Part shown: positions 22,979 to 33,567 of the stretch, piece by piece | How the letters are laid out: each line of letters begins with the position of its first letter | Position numbering within the stretch: position 1 is the stretch's first letter | NCBI GenBank assembly: GCA_007026445.1 | Contig: VDMD01000002.1 | Span: 558,001-622,000, forward strand | DNA length: 64,000 nt | From: Schizophyllum amplum | Taxonomy: Eukaryota; Basidiomycota; Agaricomycetes; Agaricales; Schizophyllaceae | Direction of reading: 5' to 3' | Notes under the pieces: model-generated | Database searches by the model: none | What the model saw: only the letters and a program-made list of their open reading frames with translations | Told to the model about the DNA's origin: nothing | Made by a program: the position numbers and the translations under genes

Positions 22979-23973
22979 TCAATCCATATCCATGTCCATT
23001 GCGTCTTCGCCTGCTGTAGTAGGTACCGCCGGCGGAAAGCACAGTTCATTCTCCTCCCGCATCGCCTCCTCGTCGTCCTCATTCCAATCGCTCGTCGTCT
23101 CCCATGCGTTCTCAAACTCGACATCCAGTGGCAGCTCCCGCTCGCCATCCGCATCGTCCGTGAGCGGTAGGAGCGAGGTGAGGGCGGGCAGCACGTCGAA
23201 GGAGACCGGCTGCACCCAGCGTCGCTCGCGCAAGCGCTTGTGGCGTTCGCGGTCCTCCTCGATCCGCTTGAAGATTTCTGCGCGAGCGAGGGTGCGGGAG
23301 CCGCGTTTTGGAGGGCCCGTGGGTGCAGGTTTCGTGTCGGTTTCTGCAGGTGCGACGGCGCTGCGGGATTGGAGGGAAGACATTGCGGCGTCGACGATTT
23401 GCGGGTCGACCAGGCGGCGGGTGCGCCAACCATCAAGTATCTGTAAGGAATGTTACACATATGATCAATACGAAAAGGGGGGAGCGCCGCACCTGCTTCG
23501 CGCTGTTGTAGTTGATGAGGCCCTCCCTGCTCTGTGGTACGACCGACTCGACTAGCTTGCCTAAATCTCGGGAGAGAAAGTCGACATATTGTGTACCACC
23601 GAGCGCGCCGGACGATGAAGGTACACCAACGGAATTTGCGTGTGATTTGACAAGGTAGCATGTTTCGCACAAGGTGTCCAGGAAATATAATATGTTTATT
23701 CGACCATTGATGTTGCCCTGCGCGTACGATGAGCAACCAAAGCTCGTAGATACTCTATGCGACGCACCCTTTGGCATTCGTCGACGATGACCTCCCACAT
23801 GTCTTCACCAGCGACAGTAAAGTACTTCATGGCGAAGCTGACGACCTTCTGTATGGACTGCTGCGAGCTACGAGTCGAGATTCAGAGCGTGCAGGACGAG
23901 GGAAGCGCGGCGCTAACGCGTTAAGACGTCTCAACATAGTGAGAAATTGCATGCGAGCTTCAAAGGGGTCCAT
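22979..23973 (-). CDS. CTK3: CTD kinase subunit gamma, Ctk3
   Basis: Four exons, 23918-23973, 23768-23867, 23493-23717 and 22979-23440, give 280 residues. The start MDPFEARMQFLTMLRRLNAS is followed by QQSIQKVVSFAMKYF, GEDMWEVIVDECQRGNING, RINILYFLDTLCE, GTQYVDFLSRDLGKLVESVV, REGLINYNSAKQILDGWRTR, and a C-terminal SRTLARAEIFKRIEEDRERHKRLRE. These are the N-terminal CID-like fold and C-terminal helix of Ctk3. Ctk3 with cyclin Ctk2 and kinase Ctk1 phosphorylates Ser2 of the RNA polymerase II CTD. The acidic tail ends MDMDMD. Every exon was placed by phase. Divergent from the large gene at 24109. Confidence 0.93.
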
Positions 23974-24108
23974 GGCGCGTTCGCAGACTGGATCGAGATG
24001 GAAGCGGAGAACAAGCGCCGGACAGCGCACGCGGCCGTGTTTTCTTGTCTTCAACCCTCATCATCGCCACACTCCCTGTCCTGAGCCCTCTGTCGATATA
24101 CAACACCG
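23974..24108. promoter_or_regulatory. Shared promoter region, CTK3 / 988-residue protein
   Basis: 135 bp between two opposite start codons must drive both genes. No TATA element is evident. Confidence 0.5.
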
Positions 24109-27100
24109 ATGGCGGTCCCGTTCTCGCGGCTGCAGCTGGCCGCTGCACTCCTCGGTACGCGTGCGGGTCTGCAACTGCTCGCGTCGCCACTGACGACGAC
24201 GAGCAGAGTACGATAACGACCCAAATGACCCGGACGCGCCTGCCCGCTCCGCCCAGGAGAGCGCTATCTTCGCGCACTACCGGCGCAACCCCAGGCCACA
24301 GCAGATCCGCCGTCCGAGCGACTACCTTGGCGTAGAGCTCCCAAGTGATGCGGGCGGCGGAGCGGCCCCGCAGGACTCGAAGGCGGCAGAGCTGCGCCAG
24401 TCCATCGCGGACTACCGCCGCTCGCGAGGGACGTCTCTTGACATGCTCCGCAACCCCTTTGCACAGGAAGATGTTCTGGAAGAAGGCAGCATGCATGAGC
24501 CGGAGAAGGACGAGCACGAGATGGAGGTGGACCTGTCCTCGTGGGGTCTCGACGCGCTGATGCCCAAGGATAAGAAGGGCAAGGGCAGGGCGAAGCCGGA
24601 CAAACTCCCTCTACCCGTGCAAAAGAGCGTACAGCCTCTGCTCTCGCCGCAGGCTCAACAGGTCTTTCCCCATGACGCCCTCCCCACCATACCCCGACGC
24701 ACTGAGCGCTCGCAGAGTGCGGGCAACTACGATGAACTGCTTGGGAGCGGCGACGACCGTCGCAGGACAATTGCAGCCGCTCTGGACTATGAGCAGATCA
24801 TGCCAATGCGGCGGCGTGCCGTCTCTAACCCTCTTGAGCCCTCGACTTCGACTTCTGCCGCGCCTGAGCCAGAGTCAGGTCTAGCCTATCTGGATGACGA
24901 GCCCGCAGATCAACCTCAGCGGATTCCCTTCCCTGCACAGTCGGTTCGTGCTCCGTCCCCGATGCTCGGCGACAGGGCCAGTGGCTACTTCGGCCAGCGC
25001 CCCGCTCACGAGCGTGCTTATTCCAGTGGGAGTGCAAATGTTCTCGCTGACGCAGAGCGCCGGCGTGTCTCTTCCAACGCAACGCAGAAGCTGCTCGACG
25101 AGGATAACCCATTCGCAATCCACCCGCCCTCACGCGCATCGCGCTTCGACCCGAAGGCCGCCGCGCACGCACGCACGATGTCGAACGCGTCCCTAGGCTC
25201 TCGCATGATGCTCGCAGATGTAGACGCGCAGTCCGTTCGGACGAACGGGAACTTTGAGCGTGAACGCAGCCGTCCGCTTTCCACTATGGATCTCCTCCGC
25301 CCGAAGGTTCTCGTAATGCCAAGCCCCTTGCAATCGGCGTCGTTGGCGCCCCCGGCACAGCCAGTGACGCGTGATGGATTTATTATCTCCGCGGACGGGA
25401 CGCCGCTACCGCCTGGTGCGCGTGCGTCGCGGCGCGCCTCCGCGCTCAACATGCTCGGCATTGAGCCCAGCGCTGTGCCGATCGCATCGAACTCGTTCAC
25501 ACCGAACCCGCGCATAAACCTGACACTGTCGCAGTTGACGTTCCGGAACAACCTGCCCGTAGATGGCCAGCGCGATGTCGCTTACACCGACATTGAGGCC
25601 AATCTTGCACGTGCGACGGAAGATGGAGAGCAGATCCAGTTGCTCCAGGAGCCCACTATGGAGGCAGAAGTAGCACAACAAGCAGCTGCGTCCAGCGCTA
25701 CTTTACCTGGACGCTCAGCAGGCAAGCTGTTTGGTGTCAGTCTCATTGACCACCTCGAACAACGCAAGGCGGAAATGCGCAGCAAGCAGCGGTAAGATTT
25801 TACGAATTGTCCTCGCGCTCGTCACTCACAGATATTTGTAGAGTGTTCAAGGGAGACGACCGCCCGACGATGATGGCGCGCGGTCAGCTGCAGCGACAGA
25901 CCACATTCATCGACCCCGCAACGCTCAATCTCCGTCCCCAGACACAGCGCATGTCTTCGTACCAGTCCGCGCCCGACATCATGCGCCGCAACTCGCAGGG
26001 CAAGCCGCTCATAGACATGGCCGCCGAAGGGCTCACGCCACCGCGCGCTTTGGGCCAGCCCTCCGCTGTCCGCTCTGTCTTCGGCGTCGACACGCTATGG
26101 GAGCGCGAGACGGCGAAGCTGAGGGAGCTCGAGGCCCAGGAAAAACTCGAGGAGGAAGAGCGTCTGCGGAAGGAGGCCGAGGAGGAGGCCCGGAATCCGA
26201 AAAAGAAAAAGAAGGGCAAGAAGGGCAAGAAAGATCAGGCCGGCGAGTCGTCGCTGTCGGTTAATGAGATCTCGCCCTCCGCGTCCTCGGTGGCTGCCAC
26301 TCCTGCAGCGGCGACGCCCGACGTGCCTCGCATTTCTGCGGAGCCACCCACGTTGCCGGCTATCCCGAAAGCCACCGCGCGGCGTCCGCCGCCCCCTACA
26401 GACGACGACGACTCATCGGACAGTGACGACAGCGAGGACGAGCGCCCGGTGGCCGCACGGCCGAACGGACAGCGCTCGGACTCGCAAAAGTGGTTCGCAG
26501 GCGCGTCCGACGACGAGGACGATGGCCCGCGGCGCACGACAGGGACAGGCCCTCGTAACCCTAGAAAGGCCGCGAGCCAACCGCCGCCGGGCGACGACAG
26601 CGAGGAAGACCTGCCGCTGGCCGCGACGCTCAATCGCGCCATGGCACGGCAGACGATAGCGCAAGCGGCAGACGACTCGGATGAGGACAAGCCCCTCGCG
26701 GCGGTCATCGACAAGGCGAAGCTTTCCCTGCCTCCTATCAATTTCGATGGCCTGCTGTCGAAGAAGGACGCGGGTGGCGACGATGATGAGGATGAGGACA
26801 ACGAGCCTCTCGGTCTGCGAGCATCGCGCGCGTTCCCGCCGGCGAGCGGTCACGGCGAGGATGAGGACGATCTTCCTCTCGGCATGCACCCGGACCAACA
26901 GCGGCGGACGCAGTTCCTCGCCGCGCAGCAGCAGAACCTCGTCGCTCAGCAGATGATGTTCCAGCAGCAGCAGCAGATGATGATGAACCCCATGGCGAGC
27001 ATGTACTTTAACCCCTCCATGGTCGGCTCGGGCTTCTTTGCGCCGCCAATGGGGACGGGAATGATGCCTATGGCGCCAGTGCAGGCGCCACCGTCACCGC

Positions 27101-27177
27101 CGCCCGTGCAAGATCCCATGAAGTTCGGACGCGTGGACAGGTGGCGGCGTGACGTCGCGGTGGAGGGGGAACCGTAG
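24109..27177 (+). CDS. Large disordered protein, unknown function
   Basis: Three exons, 24109-24154, 24207-25791 and 25842-27177, give 988 residues. The N-terminus (MAVPFSRLQLAAALLEYDND) may be a short helix. The most structured-looking segment is about residues 20-110 (SAIFAHYRRNPRPQQIRRPSDYLGVELP and ELRQSIADYRRSRGTSLDML). Most of the rest is low-complexity. It includes repeated short motifs such as DLPLA/DKPLAA/DDLPLGM separated by acidic Ser/Asp stretches, a Lys-rich charged coil (about ERLRKEAEEEARNPKKKKK), and a Gln/Met-rich tail (QQNLVAQQMMFQQQQQMMM). A scaffold or condensate-forming protein is conceivable, but I do not recognise it. The coding status is strong: long open exons, GC-rich third positions, clean introns. 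Confidence 0.85.
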
Positions 27178-28173
27178 TCTGGTCATCACAGCTTTCGCTT
27201 CTTTCTTGGACGGATGGACTGGCATTCTCGTTCTCGTGCATAAGGGCATTTGTAATATACCGCATTTTACTACGTTATCGCCTGGCTTTTTGTAATGTGG
27301 GACACTGGTCATTAAAGGCTTCACTGACTGTCATTCCTTCATATATACCATCGCAGCTCACAAGGCACTGCATAAGATAAATTAAGTTCAGGTTTGTGTT
27401 AGGCGGTGGCCCGGTGGGGTGTGCAGCAGATAATTGCGCAGGTGGTGTATGCGGCATATCTGCGTCGGGGATGCCGCACAAATCTCAGTACCTATGCTTG
27501 TTCACAGCATGCTTTGACAACGACAACTTCCTCGGGTTGGCGCGACGCGCGCGCCACTCAACAGTTGTCTGTCACCTGACCGTGCGACTTGCAAATGTCC
27601 CCGCGGTCGGCACCGACCGTGACGTTCTCGAGGTTCTTGTCATTCCAAGGCTGCTTGGGCGCAAGGCCTATAGCAAGAATCTCTCTCGATCGCGCAGCTT
27701 GTCTCCGACCGGGTGCCCACCATGAAGGGGTTGCCACATATCTCTGCGGTGTCTCTCAATGGACGGGACGCAGCCAAGACTCTAGATCTCTGAGGAATTC
27801 TCCTTCCGGTATTCGTCGGTTGCAAGCTCGCGCCGATTTGTCCGACCGTCAAGACGTCATCGCCAGCGCTTGCCGCTGCCTTCCGCACGTTACATATGTC
27901 ATCGGCGACTGGCGGGTATGATGTAGTGGCGGCGCAGGTTGATCTTTTCCCCAACTTTCCCCCCCTCAGCCTCCTTCCCTTCCTTCCCATCCGATCGCCA
28001 ATATATTCGCTCCCTCCGCGCCCAGCCACCCCCCGCAAAGTTTTATTCTAACAGCGAGCGCTCCCGCGATCTCCGCCCCCGCGCAGCGTTAAGCAGACGC
28101 GCAACGCAGTATCCATACACGACGATACCGCGGCTGCTCGCAACCCCCCTCCCGCTACGCACAGCGCCCAGCC
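27178..28173. other. Intergenic, about 1 kb
   Basis: The left part should contain the 3' UTR of the 988-residue gene. The right part is pyrimidine-rich (27950-28030), as expected for a promoter/5' UTR of the gene at 28174. No other gene is seen. Confidence 0.5.
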
Positions 28174-28658
28174 ATGTCGGAGAAATTCTCGTACAACGAG
28201 GCGGCGATTCGCCAGTACTCGATCAGCATCGCCGAGCACACGCTCAAGCAATACCGCGCCCTGCTCAGGCAGATGGACGCGCTCGCCAAGCAGCAGGACA
28301 CCGCGCTGCAGCGGCAGAAGGCGCGCGGCGCGGCTGCATCCCCCGGCGGCGGGACACCGACCACCTCGTCGCGCCAGCAGATCGACAAGAGCGCGCATGA
28401 CGTTGACATCCTCGAGGCGCGTCTAAAGCTGCTCAAACTGGACGAGAAGAAACCCGAGGTGCCCCTCGCGCCAAAAGCACAGCCGCCCGCCGCGAAAAAG
28501 GGTGAGTGAGCGTGCGGCGAGGGAGGTGGCTGGCCTTCACGAGCATGAATGTAGACGTGGGCGCGGACAAGCACGAAGAGTGGCACGAGGAGACGACGCC
28601 GGTGTCGCAGTCCCCACCGCGCGCAGATCCAGAGACATCGCATGCCTCCAAGGGCTGA
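28174..28658 (+). CDS. Small coiled-coil protein, unknown function
   Basis: Two exons, 28174-28501 and 28555-28658, give 143 residues. The first 50 residues (SEKFSYNEAAIRQYSISIAEHTLKQYRALLRQMDALAKQQ, in part) form a clear amphipathic helix. After a Gly/Ala-rich break comes a second helix (AHDVDILEARLKLLKLDEKK), then a Pro/Glu-rich disordered tail ending ETSHASKG. No signal peptide or membrane segment is present. It may be a subunit of a larger complex, but I do not recognise it. Confidence 0.75.
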
Positions 28659-29147
28659 GCGCGAGCGCTGAGCGACCGCGCGGTGCTGTATGGTACGCGC
28701 ACCCCGTGTTTCTGCGATTGACAGCTGATGATAATTTGTTACAGAATGCGTGATTGATTGACGATCTTGCTCGCTGGCGGGTGATGTACTGTGCTTTTCT
28801 TATCGCATGCGCCTTGTTGCGCCTTCTCTCTTCTTCACCTCGTCTTTGCTTACAATTATTGTATATCCGGTGACGCTGGACCTTTGAGGTCTTTGCTCCC
28901 AGCTCTTGTCTTTCTTGCTTATCACTTAGGGCTTTAGGTCTTTGGTCCTCGTGCCTTCTGACGCACACTCTCATCAGCGTCTGGGATCTGATCGTCATGA
29001 GATCTTGTGAGGACGCGAACTTCTACTTTACTCGTTGAACTTTGCGGACGCAGTCAGTAGACCGGCAATTGCCGTTTCGTGCGCGTCGGGACCGGGGAAA
29101 TGCCCGTTTCAGGAATTTGCGGCGCTCGGATTTTGCTTCGATCATCC
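28659..29147. other. Intergenic, no gene seen
   Basis: 489 bp between the coiled-coil gene and SPB4. It is T-rich near 28780-28900, like a 3' UTR, and no splice-supported frame is present. Confidence 0.5.
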
Positions 29148-31509
29148 ATGGCGACTTCGACCGCGTACGCTGGCGTCTGGTCGTCTTTGCCTACGACTCT
29201 AACACCATGGATGTACGACATAGAGCGCTCCGTATAATGAGAATGCACTGAAGCCCCGGAACAGTGCCGACGTCGTCTCTTCGCTGGGCCACACGCAAAT
29301 GACGCCCGTGCAGGCGGCGACGATCCCCCTCTTCATGAAGAACAAGGACGTGGTAGTCGAAGCAGTGACGGGATCAGGGAAGACACTCGCATTCGTAATC
29401 CCCATCCTGGAGCGTCTCATACGGCGGGAGACTAAGCTGAAGAAGAATGAAGTCGGCGCGCTGATCATCAGCCCAACTCGGTGCGTTCCCTGCACCTTCC
29501 TTACCGAATATATACTGAAAGCGTACAGAGAGCTCGCGACACAGATACATTCTGTGTTCTCCTTGTTCTTGAAGGCACAACCCACCGAAGAGGTCGCGGA
29601 AGGCGAGGAACCGCCAGAACGGACATATCCTGATCCCCTGCTCCTCATCTCCTCCGATCAATCGTCCCCCGCTCAGGATGTACAGCGCTTCCTGCAATCG
29701 GGCGCGGACATCGTCATTGGGACACCTGGGAGGATCGAGGAGTTTCTTCTAGGCCGCGGGCAGGGTTCCGTCAGCGCGAGGGAGCTGGAAGTCCTTGTGT
29801 TGGACGAAGCTGATCGGTGCGTGGCTTTGCTGCCTTACTTTCGTAGGTACTAATCCGCATAATCAGGTTGCTTGATCTAGGCTTCCAGGTATCGCTTACG
29901 CGCATCCTCACTAGCCTGCCCAAGCAACGCCGCACCGGCCTGTTTAGCGCGACCATGACCGATGCTTTGGGCGAGCTCATCCGCACTGGCCTGCGCAACC
30001 CAGCGCGCGTCGTTGTCAAGGTCCAGTCCAAACAGACTCGCAAACACGCCGGTGGAGAAGTCATTGAGGAGCGTCGCATTCCCGCTAAGTAAATACGTTC
30101 CTCACCCTCTCAAGCTATCTCATTGATATTCCCTCAGTCTCGAAAACCTTTACATCCCCTGCCGCACCTCAGAGAAGATCGTCCAGCTCGCGCGCATCAT
30201 ACAACATGAAGCCGCCTCCCGCGGCGCCTCCCACTTCATCGTCTACCTCTCCACTGGCGCCTGTGTCGACTACTTCTACCGCATCCTCCCCCGCGTCTTT
30301 CCCTCCACATCCACAAGCCCCATCGTGCCGGTGCTGCACTCGCTGCATGGGAACCTACCGCCCGCAGCGCGCACGCGCACACTGGCGGCGTTCTCGACCG
30401 CGCTGGCGACGCCGCAGGCGCCCGCGGTGCTGCTGGCGACGGATGTGGCGGCCCGTGGGCTGGATATTCCCCACGTTGATGTCGTGGTTCAGGTCGAGCC
30501 ACCGGCGGATCCGAAGGCGTTTAGTCATCGTTGTGGGCGGACGGCGCGCGCGGGGCGAAGTGGACGAGCGTATGTGCTGCTGTGCGGGCGGGAGGTCGAA
30601 TATGTTGGTATGTTGACTGGTCCCTCTGCTGTGTATGTGGTGTTGATCTACGAACGCAGATTTCATGGCCGTTAGAAAGATCCCTCTAAAGCGACATCCT
30701 TATATTCTTGCGGCAGCTAGCGAAGACATGGATGTAGGGGAAGACGGCGACGAGGAGCGGCTAGAAGATGCAGACGTAGGAAGAGTGCAGGATGCGATCC
30801 GTGACTTCGTGCGCACCGACCGTACGCTGCACGACCTCGGCGCGAAGGCTCTTGTCTCCGCCGTGCAGGCATATTCGAAACACCAGGCCTCGTATATCTT
30901 CCGCCTCAAAGATCTCGACATTGTGGGTCTTTCGAAGGCATTCGGCCTTCTCAGGCTACCGCGCATGCCTGAATTGCGCAATACAGACCCGGCTGGGCAA
31001 GGATGGGCGGACGCCGATGTCGATGTGAGTAGCACTATGTTAATTCCCGGCTTCATTGTTTACGCACCCAATAGTGGAGCACCTACGCATACGCGGACAA
31101 AGCGCAGGAGGCCAAACGGCTCGCCGAGCAAGCGGCAAAAAAGACGCAGACGGCGGATCGCGCAGAGGCGGCCATGCAGCGGCGTAACAAAAAGAAGTCC
31201 AACTCGGCATGGAGCGCGCAGCAGGATCGCAGGGATGAGCGCGAGAAACGGCGGGAGAAGAAGGTAACGAAGCGCAAGTGGGAGCGCACGAGCAAGAAGG
31301 CGGAGGCCGCGGAGGGCGAGAAGGCTGGGGAGAAGGCGACCGGACAAGGCGAAGGGGACGCTGTCCCGGCCAAGCGCGCCGCGAGCGCGTGCTCGGACGA
31401 TGAGGGAAATGATTGGAAAGAGCTTGCGCGGGAGGAGCGGATGGCGAAGAAGCTGAAGAGGGGGGAGGTCAGTCAGAAAGCGTTCGATGCAGAGTTTGGT
31501 GATCTATGA
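29148..31509 (+). CDS. SPB4: DEAD-box RNA helicase Spb4 (DDX55-like)
   Basis: Seven exons, 29148-29212, 29265-29480, 29529-29816, 29867-30088, 30138-30607, 30660-31024 and 31075-31509, give 686 residues. Motifs in order: Q motif ([13 protein letters not shown]), I (AVTGSGKT), Ia (PTRELA), Ib (TPGR), II (DEAD in VLDEADRLLDLGF), III (SATMTD), then [24 protein letters not shown] and VI ([11 protein letters not shown]). The C-terminal extension has the Spb4-type segment [18 protein letters not shown] and the Lys-rich tail. Spb4 acts in the nucleolus on pre-60S particles. Exons 2-5 meet at the same phase (2) within conserved motifs, for example PTR|ELA and EADR|LLD. The neighbour downstream starts almost at once. 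Confidence 0.94.
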
Positions 31510-31536
31510 CACCCTGTGGTGATCAATGACACGCTG
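31497..31536 (+). repeat. Tandem 20-bp duplication over the SPB4 stop
   Basis: TGGTGATCTATGACACCCTG (31497-31516) is followed directly by TGGTGATCAATGACACGCTG (31517-31536), 18 of 20 identical. The first copy contains the SPB4 stop codon. Confidence 0.8.
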
Positions 31537-31725
31537 CGGTCATACCTCCGCTCGTTAGCATGTACTTCGGTGAGAGGTAGCTTGCGCGACAATCGATGCT
31601 CGAAGGCTTACGCGCTGGTCAGTGTTTGTGGCCAATTATTGATCGGAATTGCCAATTACGGATCAAAAGTACCAGTGGCAAAAACGCGACCCATTGTTCT
31701 CATGCCTTCTTACGAACCATCATCC

Positions 31726-32268
31726 ATGTCGACGAAAGTCAGTCCGCAGGCGTCCGAGGTGACTTCCAATATGCCGGACACGACGCAGGGAACCGCTCCC
31801 AAGCAAGCGTCATTCGCTCCCAGCATTCGCGCAACTCGCAAAGGCCAATCTGCGCCCACAAAACGTCCCCGCGGGCCTTGGCGTCATCAAGTCTACGCTA
31901 TCAAGCTCTCTGACGAGGGCATGAAAGCATTCGACGAGGAACACTTTCAAACCACTCCCAAGGGGTCGACTGAGGAGGAGGTCAAGGAGTGGTGGGCTTC
32001 ACGTCGCTCGATACTCGGGTTGATCATACCCTCGGAATGCATCGCAATCTTCGATCTCCCCAGTGTCAACGGACGCATATACACGATGGTCCACGACGGA
32101 GACGGGCTCGAGCACGTGGTTGTTCTTGCAGACAATGCCACCCGCCGGACCAACACAAAACCGTCGGACGATCTCGTCGCGAAGGTTGCCAAGTTCATTC
32201 ACCAGGAGGGTGATACGCCTCGATGGTACCGGGTCGCCCGATTGGGCGACGAGCCGAGCTGGGAGTGA
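31726..32268 (+). CDS. Unrecognised small protein family, copy A
   Basis: A single-exon frame of 180 residues. The N-terminal 45 residues are Ser/Thr-rich and disordered, followed by a basic patch (TRKGQSAPTKRPRGPWRHQ), perhaps a nuclear localisation signal. A folded-looking domain follows: VYAIKLSDEGMKAFDEEHF, EWWASRRSILGLIIPSECI, FDLPSVNGR, MVHDGDGLEHVVVLADNATR, PSDDLVAKVAKFIHQEGDTP and RWYRVARLGDEPSWE. The same blocks recur in copy C (36284) and in the broken copy B (32791), so the domain is real and kept. The start is taken at MSTKV because all three copies align from MST. An in-frame ATG at 31702 and further upstream codons are possible but not conserved. Function unknown; no Cys/His metal cluster, no membrane segment. 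Confidence 0.75.
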   Translation: MSTKVSPQASEVTSNMPDTTQGTAPKQASFAPSIRATRKGQSAPTKRPRGPWRHQVYAIKLSDEGMKAFDEEHFQTTPKGSTEEEVKEWWASRRSILGLIIPSECIAIFDLPSVNGRIYTMVHDGDGLEHVVVLADNATRRTNTKPSDDLVAKVAKFIHQEGDTPRWYRVARLGDEPSWE

Positions 32269-32790
32269 ACAGAGTCACTCGCCCAGTGGTACAAGATGTC
32301 GAAAGTAACGGCCCAGGAGGCCCAGTTCGACACGCGAGAGGATTTTGGATGTGTCTTAGGCTTGAGTACAAGATACGGCCTTCGAGCGAATTCAACGAAT
32401 TATCACTATCCAAAGTGCGGCCGCGCAAGCGGCACGAGTGAGCAGCAGAACGGGTCCATGTTGGTCTTTCTCGAGCTCGTGCAGCTTCGTCCGAGTCATC
32501 TTAATCTGGGCAGGCCAGACCCTCTCGCGCAAGGGCGAGTAGCCTGGTCAGGTTCATCTGGTCAGGTCACTGCATGAGCTAGATGTCTAGGTCAAACTCG
32601 GGCATGTCCGCCGGTTCATACTTTTATAAATCGCACGAAGGGAGACGCGCTGACCACTTTATGGCCAACATTTGATCCGGTGGCACGGCGATGCCACGTA
32701 CATACGGATCAAATTTTGTGACGACGGTAGGGACAGTGGCACGCATCAACAACGGCCATAGCTCGTATGCCTTCTCACGAACCATCTTCC
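32269..32790. other. Region between copies A and B, with TATA-like site
   Basis: Contains TATAAATC at 32625-32632, placed about 165 bp before the start codon of the broken copy. Its 3' part resembles the upstream region of copy A (shared words such as GGATCAAA and TATGCCTTCT.ACGAACCAT), so the duplication included promoter DNA. Confidence 0.55.
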
Positions 32791-33222
32791 ATGTCGACGA
32801 CAGTCAGTCCTCAGACGCCCGAGACGACTCCAAACGTGTCCGGACATTCGAAAGCCAGTGCATCCAGGCGAGTGTCATTTGCTCCGGATAAGTACTCTTC
32901 GACGTACAGCTAGTAGCGAAGGTCGCCCCACACCCAGTCTGCGCTCAGAAGGCGTCCCCGTGGGCCTTAGCGTCGTCAAGTCTACGCTAAGAAGGTCTCT
33001 GACGACTCACGAGGGTATGAAAGCGTTCGATGCGGAACACTACCACACAATGCCAGAAGGGTCGACCGAAGAGGACGTCGAAGACTGGTGGGCCTCGCAT
33101 CGCTCGATACTTGGAATGGTGATTCGACCCTCGGAGTGCATCGCGTGCACCAAGAAGGCGATAAGCCTCGGCGGTATTGGGTCGCCCAACTAGGCGATGA
33201 ACCGAGCTTGGAGGGTACATAG
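32791..33222 (+). pseudogene. Broken copy B of the same family
   Basis: Starts MSTTVSPQTPETTPNV in register with copy A and keeps RRVSFAP, but meets an in-frame TAG at 32911-32913. The middle then shifts frame: MKAFDAEHYHTMPEGSTEEDVEDWWASHRSILGM is read only from another frame beginning near 33018. After SECIA a block equivalent to about 55 residues of copy A (FDLPS... to ...AKFIH) is missing. The end (reading like QEGD.PRRYWVAQLGDEPSLE) resumes directly. Stop, frameshift and deletion together make it a pseudogene. Upstream sequence also resembles that of copy A. Confidence 0.85.
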
Positions 33223-33567
33223 TCAATTGTTCAGTGAATCAAAGTGTCAACTGACTTCTGTATTACAGAAGCATGATGCCCACCGCCGGTCATGTAAGTT
33301 AGCTCCCCAGGCAGACGTTCATAGATGTCAGTAAGTTTGAAGACGTGTAGTAGTTCGACGATGAGAATATTATACGCATCCAACTCACTAATGGAAGAGC
33401 ATTGAGGTCGTTGAAATAAGCTGCGAATCTTCGAGATGCAAAGCACGGCATGAACGACCCGGTTTACATCGCATGCAAGGCTTCAAGAGGCTTCAAGAGG
33501 CTCACTATAAACGACAAGACAGTATGGCAAGCATGGTGCGAGAGTACATTGTATGTGAGATCCACTA
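33223..33567. other. Intergenic, no gene seen
   Basis: 345 bp between the pseudogene and the 3' end of the minus-strand gene. A short tandem repeat GGCTTCAAGA x2 lies at 33479-33498. Confidence 0.5.

Noticed and set aside
22979..23383. Separate small gene starting MSSLQSRSAV
   Set aside because: It is the last exon of CTK3; upstream exons join in phase.
31516..31725. Upstream extension of copy A (70 codons in frame, starting just after the SPB4 stop)
   Set aside because: Not shared by copies B or C, which align from MST; treated as 5' untranslated sequence.
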